From Saccharina japonica (Eukaryota > Sar > Phaeophyceae > Laminariales > Laminariaceae): 64,000 nucleotides of DNA. The stretch covers positions 27,597-91,596 of the forward strand of contig MEHQ01000657.1 of NCBI GenBank assembly GCA_008828725.1. The letters run 5' to 3'. Under the pieces are notes generated by a model. It saw only the letters and a program-made list of their open reading frames with translations, had not been told where the DNA came from and made no database searches. The translations under genes were made by a program, and so were the position numbers. This document shows, in pieces, positions 11,197 to 22,982 of this stretch (positions are counted from its first letter, which is position 1; each line of letters starts with the position of its first letter).

Positions 11197-12727
11197 ATAT
11201 ATTAATCCATACAAATATCCTTTGGGGTTCGGAAGCTTTCCTCGGGCTCGGCATATCTTCGTACCTGACAGCCACTCTCAGCTCTCAGCCTTTAATCGCC
11301 GAGGGAAAAGTTACTTGCTTTCCGGAGTTCTTGGCTTTTTTTGCTTTCTTCTTTCTTCGCGATTACTTGCTTCCTGTCTTTGTTTCCTATGCCTTGCAGA
11401 TCAGCGTATTCGGAGGGCTTTCCTGCGCGCGGTAGCCCCTATGTGTTTGTCCGCTATACCGGCCCCCCTCTGGCACAGCAGTTCGGCGTACTGCTGTGCT
11501 GCTGTAGCACATGTTGGGTGGGTGGGTGGGTGAATGGGTGGGTGGGTGGGTGTGTGGGTCGGTGCGTGGGTAGGTGGTTTTTGTTGTCGTTGCTGTTGCT
11601 GTACTGTATAGTTGTTGTCGATATGTTGTTTGTCACACCATATACTACTGCTGTTTCGTTGTACTATGTATCACACATAATCACGAAAAAGGCACAAATC
11701 ACACCACCCACAGCAGGCAGCGTGAGCCGTGTTGCTGTGCTTTCTCTTCCTTTCGAACATAGAGCTTTGTTGTCCTGGAGCATGGCGCTCTATCAATCTA
11801 CTACGCATTTGCAAGTCGCCTGTACTTTTTTTTTGTATGTTTTTTACTTTTTGTGGTGTACGACTGCTGCTGCTGTCGTCGTCGTATATAGGTGCTTTTT
11901 CGCCCTTTTTTTTGTCCATCCCGTTTATTTTCTTTGCCCTTCCTTTCTCTCTCCTTCCTAGTCGTAACTCAGATCCGGGGTCACAAAGTGGGCTCTTCTC
12001 CCTCCTCCCCCACTACGGTTCTTGCCTTGCATTTTTATCGCGAGAAGATTTCAGCACTTTCTTCCCTCGTCAATTCTCGTCGAATTGTGCTTACCATGCC
12101 ACACACCAGTACTACTCATTCCTGCAGTACGATACAGAGAGGTAGGCGGGTATAATACGCTCAGTTGTACGTGCGTACAGCAGTCCGTATTTCGCTGCAT
12201 GCATTGCACCAGGCTCGAATTAGTTGGTGAAACGTGCGCAATTGCACCAAACTTCTGAAATATCAGCTTTTGCGCACCACAAAAAGCAGTAGATGTGCGG
12301 CTTTCCGCACATCTTTTTTCAGCCCCCCGCACACTTTTTGGCCGCAGGCCAAAAACATGTGCGGGTCCATTTAAAAAAACAAATTGGGGCCTATTTTCGC
12401 CGCAGGCGCAATTATTTTTAGGCCTTTTTCTTGTGATTCAATTGGCAATTTTCTGCCGAATTTGTTTGTGCCTTTCTTTTTTGAAGGGACTGAGTTCAAA
12501 TTTATGACGGTTTTGCATGTCCGTGGATGAAACAAGGCTTGAAAGGGTCGCAAATACAGAGGCTATGCTTGTCTGTGTGTTATTTGCAAGACGAGCGAAT
12601 GAGACCCACATTTGTTTAGTACATTTACGCACATACGTCCAAAATTTTCGCGCTACGCGCACATGTTGCTGGAGCACTAATTCGAACCCTGCATTGCACC
12701 ATGAACCTCTTGGCATTTTCAAGTCGT
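11197..12727 (-). repeat. right arm of the long inverted repeat (1531 bp)
   Basis: Reverse complement of 8494-10024 over its whole length, with SINE body at 11905-12104. The arm ends exactly where the left arm begins, at AAGTCGT. Confidence 0.9.
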
Positions 12728-13939
12728 GCCTGGTGTGGGTGTGATTCGTGCCTTTTCCGTGATTATGTGGGATGGATAGTACAACAAAAGAGTAGTACTC
12801 GTAGTATGGTGTGAGAAACAACAGATCGACAACAACTACATACAGCAACAGCAACGTACAAAAACAACCCACCCACGCACCCATCCACACACCCAACGAC
12901 CCGTTCACCCACGCACGCGCATAACATGTGCTACAGCAGCACAGCAGTACGCCGAACTGCCCGAGAGGGGGGCCGGTAAAGATTCATGGTGCAATCCATG
13001 CAGCAAAGTACGTACGGCTGTACGTATATACGCAAAGCTGAACGTATTATACCCGCCTACCGCTCTGTATCCTGTATCGTACTGCAGGAAGGAGCACTGG
13101 TACGTACAGTACCGGCCCTCTCACAAGAAACCTGAAATCGGGCCCAGGGTGGTGTTCTTATTCTGAGCTCGCGCGAAAGCCCACTTTCTTATGTTGCGCT
13201 TTTTAATTTTGGTCCCCGAGAAGACCTTTGTCCTACAGTAGTGAAGCACAATGAATAGTGCCTTGGGCCCAGACCAGCAACCGGAAGGGGTCACTTTCCT
13301 AAAGCTTATGCACTGACCAGGCTGTGAGAGCTTTATTTAATTTTCAAATTGTTCATGCTGACTTTCTTGTGACTTCCTTTCTTATGCGCGGGGGCGGTAC
13401 TGCTGTATGTGATATGTGGCAAAGCACTTACCACGACGACAGCAGCAGCAGTCGTACACAACAAAAAGTAAAAAAAACAAAAAAGGGCAGGCGACTTGCA
13501 AATGCATGGTAGATAATTAGAGCGCCATGCTCCAGGACAACGAAGCTCTATGTTCGGGAGGAAGAAAAAGCACAGCAACACGGCTCACTCTGCCTGGTAC
13601 GGGTGTGATTCGTGCCTTTTTCGTGATTATGTGTGATGCATACAGTACAGGACACCTAATAAGAAACAGGAAAGCTGGCCCAGGCTAGATTTCTTATTCG
13701 AGAGAGGGTGCTTTCTACACTAATTTCAATATAACGGGTCCCGAATTTATGTTTTTCTCCAAATTTCAGCTTGGCTTTCTTATTGTGCCTGTTTCTTAAT
13801 ATGTGTCCTGTACTGCTGTAGTACAATAAAAGAGCAGTAGTATGGTGTGACAAACAACAGATCGACAAAACTAGATACAGCAACAGCAATGACAACAAAA
13901 ACCACCCACGCACGCACCTACCCACACACCCACCAACTC
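12728..13939 (+). repeat. diverged copy of the left-arm sequence
   Basis: 12990-13110 parallels 9000-9115 (TATTATACCCGCCTACC and CGTACTGCAGGAA shared) and 13430-13640 parallels 9340-9560 (ACGACGACAGCAGCAGCAGT, CTCCAGGACAAC). Divergence is much greater than between the palindrome arms, so this is an older copy. It is interrupted by a MITE at 13641-13820. Confidence 0.65.
13641..13820. mobile_element. MITE, TIR family TACAGCAGTACAGGACACC
   Basis: Starts TACAGTACAGGACACCTAAT-AAGAAACAGG and ends with the inverse, CCTGTTTCTTAATATGTGTCCTGTACTGCTGTA read in two parts. The interior has GGCCCAGGCTAGATTTCTTA and GAGAGAGGGTGCTTTCTACA. Sister copies are at 17266, 17571, 31131 and 43080. Confidence 0.85.
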
Positions 13940-15047
13940 ATTCACCCACCCACCCACCCAACATGTGCTACAGCAGCACAGCAGTACGCCGAACTGCTGT
14001 GCCAGAGGGGGGCCGGTATAGCGGACAAACACATAGGGGCTACCGCGCGCAGGAAAGCCCTCCGAATACGCTGATCTGCAAGGCATAGGAAACAAAGACA
14101 GGAAGCAAGTAATCGCGAAGAAAGAAGAAAGCAAAAAAAGCCAAGAACTCCGGAAAGCAAGTAACTTTTCCCTCGGCGATTAAAGGCTGAGAGCTGAGAG
14201 TGGCTGTCAGGTACGAAGATATGCCGAGCCCGAGGAAAGCTTCCGAACCCCAAAGGATATTTGTATGGATTAATATATGTCTATGTTAATGTTATTTCAT
14301 TTGCCTTCCGACAATGTTGAGGGAATTATTAATTCAGAATGAAAAAGGTGACACTTTCGTCGAATACCACCAATCCCATCCAATCAACGATCCTTTCCTG
14401 CGTATATACTCAATCAATTGAGTGCGCACTACCACCCTTTACCCAAGTATTATACCTGCGATTATAATATTATCATTTGGTCACACATTGCTATCTCTAT
14501 TCTCCGTAGTATACAGTAGTAACAGTAGTAGCAGTAGTAGCACTAATAGTGCGGCTGTGCTGTACCAGGTAGTTATCATTTTATCCTTCAGTAGTACCAA
14601 TCATTGCAGCAGGAAGGGTTATAGACTACACACGCTGACAGTACAGCTCTACGATTGATTGCTAGTAATGCACGAACTACGAGTACTTATCATCTACGCC
14701 TCTTACACCAAAAAATGTAAAACTCGAAGAGGTGTCACTGGGACCAGCGTGCAGAGCAACCAACCCCTCTGACGCCAGACGCTACGCAATGCGCTTACAG
14801 TAGTACTGATGAGTTTACCTTCGAACTCACCCGGCCAACTGCAAGTACTAGGCACTCTTGCTTCATTGACCCAAGAATTGCCGTTTAGCACTCCAAGTAT
14901 AGGATTTACTGCAGTACATTATGTCGTCAAGGGGGGAGGGGAGGGTACCATCGTACCCCCCCTCTGTTCGAAGGGCCCAATATGAAAACCCCGTACCCCC
15001 CCCCCCACCCCGCCCCCGCTGTCCGAGGGCCACGATTTGTTTTTGCG
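13940..15047 (+). repeat. 1.1-kb direct duplication, copy 2
   Basis: Same content and orientation as 9686-10795, from the CACCCACCCACCC run through GGATTAATATATGTC to the C-rich run and GTCCGAG. It is not flanked by a mirrored arm. Confidence 0.85.
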
Positions 15048-15146
15048 AGTAAGACGATAATTATTAGATTTGTTACCAGATATTTTGTTTTTTTTCGTGT
15101 ATGATACCTTCGAGTACGATACGTCGGGGAGGGGGACGGGGGTCGT

Positions 15147-15878
15147 TCTTTTTTTCCATCCTATTTGTTATCTTCGCCCCTCTATTTCTATCTCCCTCTT
15201 ATACCAGTATATACTAGTCGTAACTCAGATCCGGGGTCACATATACACGCAGCAGGCTCTCTTCCCCTCTCTCCACTACGGCTCGTGCCCTGCATTTTTT
15301 CAGCGGCGGAGAACTTGCACGTACGTGCCAGGCTATTCGAATTTGCACGTACATTCAATACGGTTATATGTATAGCAGGAGCTGCTGTATATATGTATGG
15401 CCTACATGGGTACCAAATGGGATCGAGGTGCCAGGTGGGCCTCCGGCGGCTCCTGCGGAGGGCTGATTATATTTCTGCACCTTGTGGGTGGGAGCAGGGT
15501 GCCAAATGGGATCAGATCCGGGTGGGATCAGGTGCGGGTGGGAGCAAGGATAAAGATGGTGCAAAAGTACGTGCAGATCCGAACAGAGCCCAGCACGTAC
15601 GTGCAATTATGCAGCTGGTGCATTTTTTTCAATCGCGAGAAGATTGCAGCCCTTTCTTTCACCCCATAGATTCGCGTCGATTTTTTTGTTTGTTTCCATC
15701 CCCTTTATTGTCTTCGCCCTTCGTTTCTCTCTCCTTCCTAGTCGTAACTCACATCCGGGATCATAAAATAGGCTCTTCTATCTCCTTCCCCAATCCGTAC
15801 GGTTCGTGCCTTGCATTTCCATCGCGATAACACTTCAGCCGTTTCTTCCCTCGTCGGCTCGCATCGAATTGCGCGGGA
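15147..15878 (-). mobile_element. two partial SINE bodies
   Basis: 15147-15312 and 15680-15878 both carry, in minus orientation, GTCGTAACTCAGATCCGGGG-like and GTGCC(T/C)TGCATTT blocks. Neither has a tRNA-like head. Between them lies a purine-rich tandem of GTGGGATCAGGTGCGGGTGG-like phrases. Confidence 0.65.
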
Positions 15879-17265
15879 AAAACGGAAAACCGAAAAAACA
15901 ACTTTTTTTTCGGGAAGGTTGGTTGGATCCACAATCGTTTTGCATTTTTTGTCAGGAACAGCGACAAGAGCCGGATGTGTATAGGGACTCGGTGCTGCAA
16001 AGGTGCTGCAAAGCATTCGCAGGTCGGCAAGGGACCCCACCGAACCGTTGGTACACAGCACGGGTCACACTACGAACACCAAGCGGACACAACGCAGCAG
16101 CACTACGACTACTACTGCTGCTGCTTACGAGAACACGACGGAAGCAAGCGTCCAACGTTTGTTGAGTTTCAGGCTACCATTATGTCCTAAACATAAGAAA
16201 CGTTTAAATATACATATTCATAATAAGTGGTCATTACATTTTCGGACAGAGTGGCATGACATGCCACAACATGTCAGCAAGATACAGAGTAGGTCTAACT
16301 TCGTAGAGAGCTTGAGTTGGAATGGGATGTTCGTGTTGGTGCGGTGCAACAGCTCTGTCGCATATAAGAGGGGCACACACCTGTTTTTCTTCCTTCCGTC
16401 TCTGGGGTCGCTTGCCACAGGCTTCGCTTTTCGGACAGCCTTGAGAGAGCAGAACACGCGGGATTTTGAGGATTTTGAGATTTTAGGGGAGTTCCATCCA
16501 ACGATTTTAGGCATTAGTGCGGGGGGGTCCTTGTTCCCCAACTTTCCGCTCGCAACCCCCCTGTCTCCATCTCCTCCTGCACCAGGCACAGCGTGCAGCA
16601 GGCAAGGGCAAGGTGAGCTACGCCAATTTGCCGAGTTGAGAAGCCTCACTCAGAGTAAGCGGTCCTCTAATCAATCGATTGTCCTGCTTTTGGTTTAAGT
16701 GTAACTGCTACTTGCCACCCAGAGTCGCGAAAAGATCGGGCTATCGTAGGCGCGCACGCGAAAGATTCAGATTGCCGCAAAGTTTAGGGAGCCAACCAAC
16801 GGCATGCTGGACGCCGCTTTGTTCGGAAAAGTAAGGACCTCTTTTGTATTCATATTCTTACGTGAACATCCTTAAATTTACGGGCATAACGGTACCTGGC
16901 GCGTACAAGTACGACGCCGGATAAATACGGCAGTTTGCGAGTACCCGTACGAACATAGCAGACCTACGGTACGTATTCTGTTTGTCGCGGGGCGACAGAC
17001 AAAGCCTGCAGTGTCGGTAGGACCATGGCGTCCGGGCGCCTTCCTCCTTCGATGGCGCCCGATGCCCCCCTCGAGAAGCCCCGCATAGCGCCCGCCAAGC
17101 ATTCAAAATTACAGTATAACCTTGGGTAGGGGGAGTTGAATTTGGCTGTCACTGCCACTGGCTGCGCCGCTACCTAGGAGAGCGCGCGGAACCTAGGTGG
17201 GACTCGATAGTGCATCGTCTCGGTGGACAAGCAGTGTCCGGAAATCGGAGGGTTTGAGCTACGTA
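15879..17265. other. no gene recognised
   Basis: Several open frames overlap on both strands around 16003-16698 but none shows a recognised domain or convincing splice boundaries. 16975-17100 is GC-rich with short inverted motifs (GCGTCCGGGCGCC). I see nothing else to name. Confidence 0.35.
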
Positions 17266-17448
17266 TACAGCAGTACAGGACACCTATGATAAGAAACAGG
17301 CTTATAATAAAGCCAGGCTGATATTTGGAGGAAAATACGAAATTCGGGAGTTGTTATCTTGAAATTAGTGTAGAAAACACCCTCTCTCAGATGGGAAAAT
17401 CCAGCCTGGGCCAGATTTCCTGTTTCTTATCAGGTGTCCTGTACTGTA
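17266..17448. mobile_element. MITE, TIR family TACAGCAGTACAGGACACC
   Basis: Starts TACAGCAGTACAGGACACCT and ends CAGGTGTCCTGTACTGTA. The interior is in inverted orientation relative to 13641-13820 (GGTGT...CTCTCTCAGATGGG). Confidence 0.85.
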
Positions 17449-17570
17449 TCGCGCCATCGTTTTGGAGCAGCAGCACTTATTTCCGGTCACTCCGCCCCCA
17501 CAAGCGGTTTTCACCTCCTCCACGCCAGGCCCATCCCAAATTGTATACCAGGTACGTACCAGTATGTACG

Positions 17571-17760
17571 TACAAAGTACCGGACATAATAAGAAACATG
17601 AAAGCTGGTGCAGGCTGGATTTCTTATCGAGAGTTGGTGCGTTTTACACTAAATTCAGTGTAGGTGACTCCCGAATAGGTAATTATCCTGTAGTAAGTAT
17701 CCGCCTTTTCCATTGCTCGTTTTCTTATTCTTAATACTGCAGATCTCCTGTACTGCTGTA
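17571..17760. mobile_element. MITE, TIR family TACAGCAGTACAGGACACC, diverged
   Basis: Starts TACAAAGTACCGGACATAAT and ends CTCCTGTACTGCTGTA. The interior keeps GAAAGCTGG and GGATTTCTTATCGAGAG. More diverged than the neighbouring copy 120 bp upstream. 17761-18406 shows no gene; it is the upstream region of the next gene, with a GCCACC-rich tract close to the start. Confidence 0.7.
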
Positions 17761-18406
17761 CAGTAGTAAGGTGCCAGGTACCTGGTATAATCCATATGGA
17801 AGACAAAACGACCCAAAAGAAGAATGACAAGCGCAATGTATACGCGGTAGCCACAATGTATTGAGTACGATACGCATGGTGACGTGCAGCAAATCTTGCC
17901 GTAGCTCTTTTAATCGCAGCCTATTGTGAAAACGTCACCTAAAGCGAGAAGGTGTCCCTTACGGGCCCGTACTCGCAGGGATGTCGACGGTGGGTCTAAC
18001 ATGGCTCATGACAGACTTTGAGCATCCCCTATGCCCGACATCCGTACAGCCTGTCAAAAGCGTGACGTCATGTATTCTACGGATTCTGCCAACCATCGTT
18101 TCCTATCTATATCTACGTGTCAGTATGGTACCCTACAACACTAGCCCACACTGAATAGCGTATATAGCTGCAGATCGCAGATCACAACTATATACGATCA
18201 AAGGATGGCAGGTGTTTCCTACTGAGCTACCGGGATAAAAGACCGATCATATTCCGGCCGCCGCCACCACCACCACCAGACCGACCAAGTCAACTGCTGG
18301 AGTAAGCCACCGCCTCCATATCTCTACAAACCTTCGCCCGCTGTCGCCATCCCCACTGCCACCGACACCGCCATTGCCACCGCCACCAGCAGGAAGTAGA
18401 GATACC

Positions 18407-20713
18407 ATGGCCAGCAGTGACACCATGGCCACCACCGACCCGGGCGACCCTAGCGCCAAATACGTGGGTTCGGTGATGCTAGCCTTAGGAGCAGACTGTG
18501 TCGTGCTGTACTTTCACGACACCAATCCCGTCAGCGGAACAGAGCTAGCATTATTTCTGGTCCTTCATACGGTCCTTGCACGCGCATCCTCGTGGGACTA
18601 CCTCTCCGAGAGGGCTGAGAAAGGCGAACAGCACAGGTTGCTGTCCGCCATCCGCAACTCCCGAGTCGGGTACGAGCCGCAGCATGAGATAGGCGCGGAG
18701 GTGTTTGGCCAGAGGAAGAGCGAGTTGGGCAGCCGGCTCAAGGACCAGCTCGAGACTCGGCGGTGCATCGCCCGAAAAATCGATCCTTCGCAGGGTGTCG
18801 CATGGTTTGTGAAGAAGATAGGAGGGGTGGTGGCAGCCAATCGTGACATTGCTAAGCTCCAGCGGCGGCTGCAGGTCGCGGGAGAGCTTTGCCATACCGC
18901 CGAGGAGAAAGGGGGAGGGGTGGAGGGGGGGGAGAAGCGTTCGGAGACGATGGTCGATATCGACAAGGTGCCGTACGCTCACCTCCCTGAAGCCCTGTTG
19001 TCCACGCGGCACGCCGTGCTTGTAAGGTTCATGGGGCTTAACTCTCCCACTTTGATGTCGGTAGCGAGGCGTGTCGCCATCGGGGTCGGTAGCACGGCCG
19101 GCGATATCACCGGGGGTGGTAGCACCGCCGACGGTACCAGGTGCAGGGGCATGCGGGTGAGACTGCTGGCCGCGGAGACCTGTGTCGCGAGGTACCAGTA
19201 TGAGGGCGGAGCGTTGTGGAAGGCCGTGTCAGAGACCGACGAGGCCCGGGTGGCAGCCAAGGCGGCAAAGCAGGCGCTGGTGGATTTGGAGACAGGGCAC
19301 CAGAAACGGGCCAGGCAGCACGTCGAGCTCACTAAAATTCTGGGGATGCAGCGGCTGGAACGGCAGGAAAGCAAACAAGAAATCGAAAAGCACAAGACGA
19401 TGGTGGAGGAGGCGAAAATCGACGCTGATTTCAAGCTGGAGTCGACTGAGAGTCACGAGGAAAAGCTGAAGCTGTTTCGCCAGCGGGTCGAACAGAGGAA
19501 AAGGGGTTTCCAGACCGATCACAGAGAGATGGAGATGCGGGCTAGAACGATCTGGGGCAGCCGCCTGTGTAAAAGGCCGACGGTGGCGGACCTAGAAAGG
19601 GAGAAAATACAGCTACAAGGGAAGCTGAAAGAGCTGACGGATTTCGCAACGGGGGCGGAGGCTCGCATCGCGATTATGTCGGACCAGCGAGAGCGCCAGC
19701 GGCGCCGCCCTCAAGAGTCGAAAGAGGAGAGCTCTTCCACGGAGGAACGTCCCAATCTGCCGCCCTGGGCGCAACAGCAGCAGCACCCCCAGCCCCAAAA
19801 CAACGGCCCGGCCGGAACCAGCCGCAAGGGGGCCAGAGGGAAAAGGAGGGGCGGTCGGGGACCTTCGGCTGGGAGTAACGGAGTTTCGTCGGTCGCGGCG
19901 CGCACGCAATCTTCTCGCGACACACCTCCCGCAGCCGAACGGGGGGAGGCGATCAGCGGTGGCGTTGCGCGTGGAAGCCAAGTCGGCGAAGGGGTCTCCG
20001 GGGCGGCCGCGCCGGGCGCTACCTGCGGGCAAGCATCGTCTTGTGGAGCCCTCTCCGTACCCCCCGGAGCGGACCCGAAGGTACCGACCTCCGGAAACTT
20101 TGCTAACCGCCATGAGAAGCCAGCCCTGGGACTTATCGGGCAGCCTGTTCCGACGCTCGCAGACACGCAGCAACCGTCCGCCCCCGTCGGGTACCACCTC
20201 CACGTCCGCGAGCCCGAGGATGAGCCATACTTCGTGGCACGGGCTAATCGCGGCGTCCGCCCGGGGGGAAATGCGCCCGCGGTTTCTTCTTCGACCCCTG
20301 CCGCGGGCCCGCCCGCTTCACAGCTGCCTGTGGCTTCATTGCCGCCTGCTGCACAACCGCCTGCTGCGCAGCTGTGTGTTGCTGCTGCTGAGATGCAGGC
20401 TTCTCGCGCCCCCCCCGGCTTCGAGGACATGGTGGTGCCGGCAGGTGGTGGTTCTCACGGTAACCTCGCGGCTGACAGTGCGGCGGTGGCGGCGGCTAGC
20501 GGTAGTGATGACAATGATGATGACGGTCTACCGCGTACGCTGGAGGCCTTGCTGGTCCGCTGCGACTGTGCGCACCACCTTAAGCGGTTTGAGGCTGAGG
20601 GGGTAACCGCGCGGTCAGTCAAGAGGCTGACACACGCCCAGCTGAAAGAATATGGCGTGGAGGAGGAGGTGCGTCTATATTATCCCTTTAGAGACATGAT
20701 ACTCGCGCGGTAG
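18407..20713 (+). CDS. coiled-coil protein with C-terminal SAM-like domain, intronless
   Basis: An uninterrupted frame of 769 codons including the stop. I chose the ATG at 18407 (ATACCATGG context, first in-frame ATG); a second ATG follows six codons later. Residues 1-265 are mixed alpha-type sequence with no motif I recognise. About 270-435 is strongly charged and heptad-like, rich in Glu/Lys/Arg/Gln, so very likely a coiled coil. About 436-700 is low-complexity Pro/Ala/Gly/Ser with a basic patch (GARGKRRGGRG). About 707-766 (LEALLVRCDCAHHLKRFEAE through VKRLTHAQLKEYGVEEE) has the hydrophobic spacing of a SAM domain: LxxLLxxC, HLxRFExEGV, LTxxxLKEYGV. SAM domains usually mediate protein-protein assembly, and sometimes RNA binding. 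The role here is unknown. High third-position GC and lack of stops support a real gene; a retroelement gag-like origin is possible because it is intronless and lies among repeats. Confidence 0.7.
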   Translation: MASSDTMATTDPGDPSAKYVGSVMLALGADCVVLYFHDTNPVSGTELALFLVLHTVLARASSWDYLSERAEKGEQHRLLSAIRNSRVGYEPQHEIGAEVFGQRKSELGSRLKDQLETRRCIARKIDPSQGVAWFVKKIGGVVAANRDIAKLQRRLQVAGELCHTAEEKGGGVEGGEKRSETMVDIDKVPYAHLPEALLSTRHAVLVRFMGLNSPTLMSVARRVAIGVGSTAGDITGGGSTADGTRCRGMRVRLLAAETCVARYQYEGGALWKAVSETDEARVAAKAAKQALVDLETGHQKRARQHVELTKILGMQRLERQESKQEIEKHKTMVEEAKIDADFKLESTESHEEKLKLFRQRVEQRKRGFQTDHREMEMRARTIWGSRLCKRPTVADLEREKIQLQGKLKELTDFATGAEARIAIMSDQRERQRRRPQESKEESSSTEERPNLPPWAQQQQHPQPQNNGPAGTSRKGARGKRRGGRGPSAGSNGVSSVAARTQSSRDTPPAAERGEAISGGVARGSQVGEGVSGAAAPGATCGQASSCGALSVPPGADPKVPTSGNFANRHEKPALGLIGQPVPTLADTQQPSAPVGYHLHVREPEDEPYFVARANRGVRPGGNAPAVSSSTPAAGPPASQLPVASLPPAAQPPAAQLCVAAAEMQASRAPPGFEDMVVPAGGGSHGNLAADSAAVAAASGSDDNDDDGLPRTLEALLVRCDCAHHLKRFEAEGVTARSVKRLTHAQLKEYGVEEEVRLYYPFRDMILAR

Positions 20714-21129
20714 GGGGGCGAATCTATTGTTTCACAGGTTACTCGCATGAAGATATTTATATACATATTGCTCCATATCTCACCCCAAAACCCGAGTTTG
20801 AGAGAAGTTGTACGTGTAGCCCGACGGCGAATCCCATTGGCTAGGCTCATCACAAAAAAAAAACATTTATTTCGTACGTAATACAAAATGGGATTGCGAA
20901 GATATTGGGCAGTTCCCTCAGTTGAGTAGTAACAGGTTAAGAGCCCCGCCAGTTATATGTTTTTAGCCCACGCGTACCCCCCCTACCGCACTGTGTCGGC
21001 CTCTACCGCACTGTAAAGGAACGTCTGAAACAAAAAATGAGAAGTGCGGTACTATCATAGGGTGAGGGTGCCGCATACGATAATCCACGCTACGTTTAGT
21101 ACGCGCATATCGTACAATTCCTTGCGACA
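20714..21129. other. 3' flank of the SAM-domain gene
   Basis: No reading frame of interest. AT-rich sequence with an A-run at about 20852 that could lie in the 3' untranslated region, but no polyadenylation signal is decisive. Confidence 0.3.
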
Positions 21130-21380
21130 CGTGCTACGATAGAGGTAGCATAATTTTGCTGAAATTATTTCGGAATGACGGGGCTTCTTAACCCAAAACC
21201 GTCGGAATTTATTTTTTGTGTCGCACTATTTTTCGTTGTGTACTTAAGGCCACGGAATCGTTCCTCGGGTACGTAGCACTTTTGTTTTCGTCCGAAAACA
21301 GTCTTCGGTTGAGGTACAGGGGGGCCTCAAGTGACGACCCCCAGGAAAAGTACAGTGCACCCCTACGCTGTGCCATGCAT
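21130..21380. mobile_element. TIR element, family GTGCTACGATAGAG, copy 1
   Basis: Begins GTGCTACGATAGAGGTAGCA and ends with a decayed inverse (CCCCTACGCTGTGCCATGC). The interior shares TTCTTAACCCAA, CGGCGGA/CGTCGGAATTT and CCTCAAGTGACGACCCCC with the copy at 22983. 21381-22090 has no recognised gene. Confidence 0.65.
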
Positions 21381-22090
21381 CTTGCATCGGAATCCAACAC
21401 TAAAAACACCAACCCTTGACAAAAAAAAAACGCCGACCCCTGACCCAGCAGCCCGCGTTGCGTCGTCTGACCGATGCTTGATAGTCAATTATTATCATCA
21501 GCTTTTCTCTTTGAAGTTCCAAAGGGCTTAACCAGCGCTGGCAGTTACATATAGCCGGTAAATGTCGGGTAACGCATTTCAGCAATAGGTAACGCAAAAC
21601 GCCTCCTAACTTGTTTTGTGTATCCGCTGGCAAATAACGCCTACCTGGTATATCTCTATTGGAACCTCCTGATTTTCACAATTCACCTCGGGGATGGTTC
21701 ACATTTACTCGGCTTTTGCGATATATAGCTGCGGTAGGTAGCACGTAAATATGAACGTCGCCGATAACCGGTAGGTAACATGGTTGACCACAGGTACCTG
21801 CCACCCCTGATATTAATGTAAGGCCTGGCAGCGTTCCTATTAATAGCACTCAAGGGATTTGGCTTTTTTAGTTTACATTTCGTCGACTGACTTTTGCACG
21901 AAACACTTTACAAGCGTGTGTTTACCGTAGTAGGGGTATGTACTTTGAGGTACCCGGGTACCAAAACCTGATCGTGTTGGTCGTACCCGGGTAGATGCCT
22001 GAGTAAATCCAGAGTATACCCGGCTGGATGTCCGGGTGCATCCATGGTATAGACTTTCTTAAATTGTATTTTCTTCTCAACGGAGTCCAT

Positions 22091-22640
22091 TGGCATGTAT
22101 CTGGCCTCTCAGAGCTCCCACTTGAACAGCAGTGCCTTCTTCTATTTTTTTTCCGGCGGGCAATTTTCCTTTTTCGTTCGTTTTTTACAATGAGAGCCTA
22201 TGTTTTCCCATTTGTTTCTTTTGTGGGCCCTTTGTATGTATATAGAGGTACGTGCGAGCATGTTGTCGTCGAGCATCTACCGCAAGTACAACACAGCACA
22301 ATACAGCAAAGCGCAATCACAAAAGCAATAACATCGAGTACGTGCCGATCAGATCACGACAACGCAGGCAAGCAGACAGAGTTGGCGAGAAACACGTCGA
22401 TCATGATTACAGCTCGCTTTGTTCTCAAAAAGAACGAAGACGTCGAAACTTGCCCAGCCTACATTTTGGTTTTCAGAATGGAGTTTTTGGCATTTGCAAG
22501 CCGTCAGTTTTCACCTAGAACTGTGGAACTCTCTGCCCGCTTCTCTCGCATTTTGCTTTCTTCCTTGTGAGCGAGAGCGCAGCGAGCGGCGGAAGCGGCC
22601 CGCGGAGCGAAGCACCTCGTGTACATTACTAAACATACCC
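22091..22640 (-). repeat. decayed relative of repeat B
   Basis: CTGGCCTCTCAGAGCTCCCA at 22100 is the reverse complement of the repeat B end seen at 3880, 5490 and 6430. The other end carries a GC-rich block (AGCGAGCGGCGGAAGCGGCC) like the GC-hairpin of repeat A. The central 300 bp is unmatched. Overlapping frames here have no recognised product. Confidence 0.5.
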
Positions 22641-22739
22641 TGAAATATCAACAAACCCATGTCTCAATACTGAAAACTTAGTGTAAGACACGCCGTGTCT
22701 CACACAACAACTCAAGCCCGCCACAAAACAAAAGTTTCC

Positions 22740-22982
22740 CACACCTACTTTTATGATCTAGATACCTATTTCACGGCAGGTAGACTCCTGGTCTGTACGA
22801 ACGTCCTGGCTCATGTTGCCGGGTGGGAGCCGTGTAACGCGCATGGTCTAGGACGGGTTTCCTGGGTTAGATCTGCAACGCGATACAGATTCGTTCACAA
22901 CGTCTCATACCGGCGGGTAAGGATCTAGATGATCTATAGACGATCTATCTGTAGATGATCTATCTGTAGATCATCTGTCGAC
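22740..22982. repeat. GATC-rich interspersed repeat, copy 1
   Basis: Contains TGATCTAGATACC, CTCATGTTGCCGGGTGGGAG, GGTCTAGGACGGGTTTCCTG and a closing run of GATCTATCTGTAGATGATCT. Relatives are at 30890-31110, 32020-32285 and 49265-49450. Confidence 0.65.

Noticed and set aside
9686..15047. 1.1-kb direct repeats as LTRs of a retrotransposon
   Set aside because: No TG...CA termini with primer-binding or polypurine sites, and no gag or pol between them; the interval contains palindrome arms and an older duplicate.
16003..16698. 231-codon frame
   Set aside because: Overlapped by equally long frames on the other strand, with no domain and no splice or start support.
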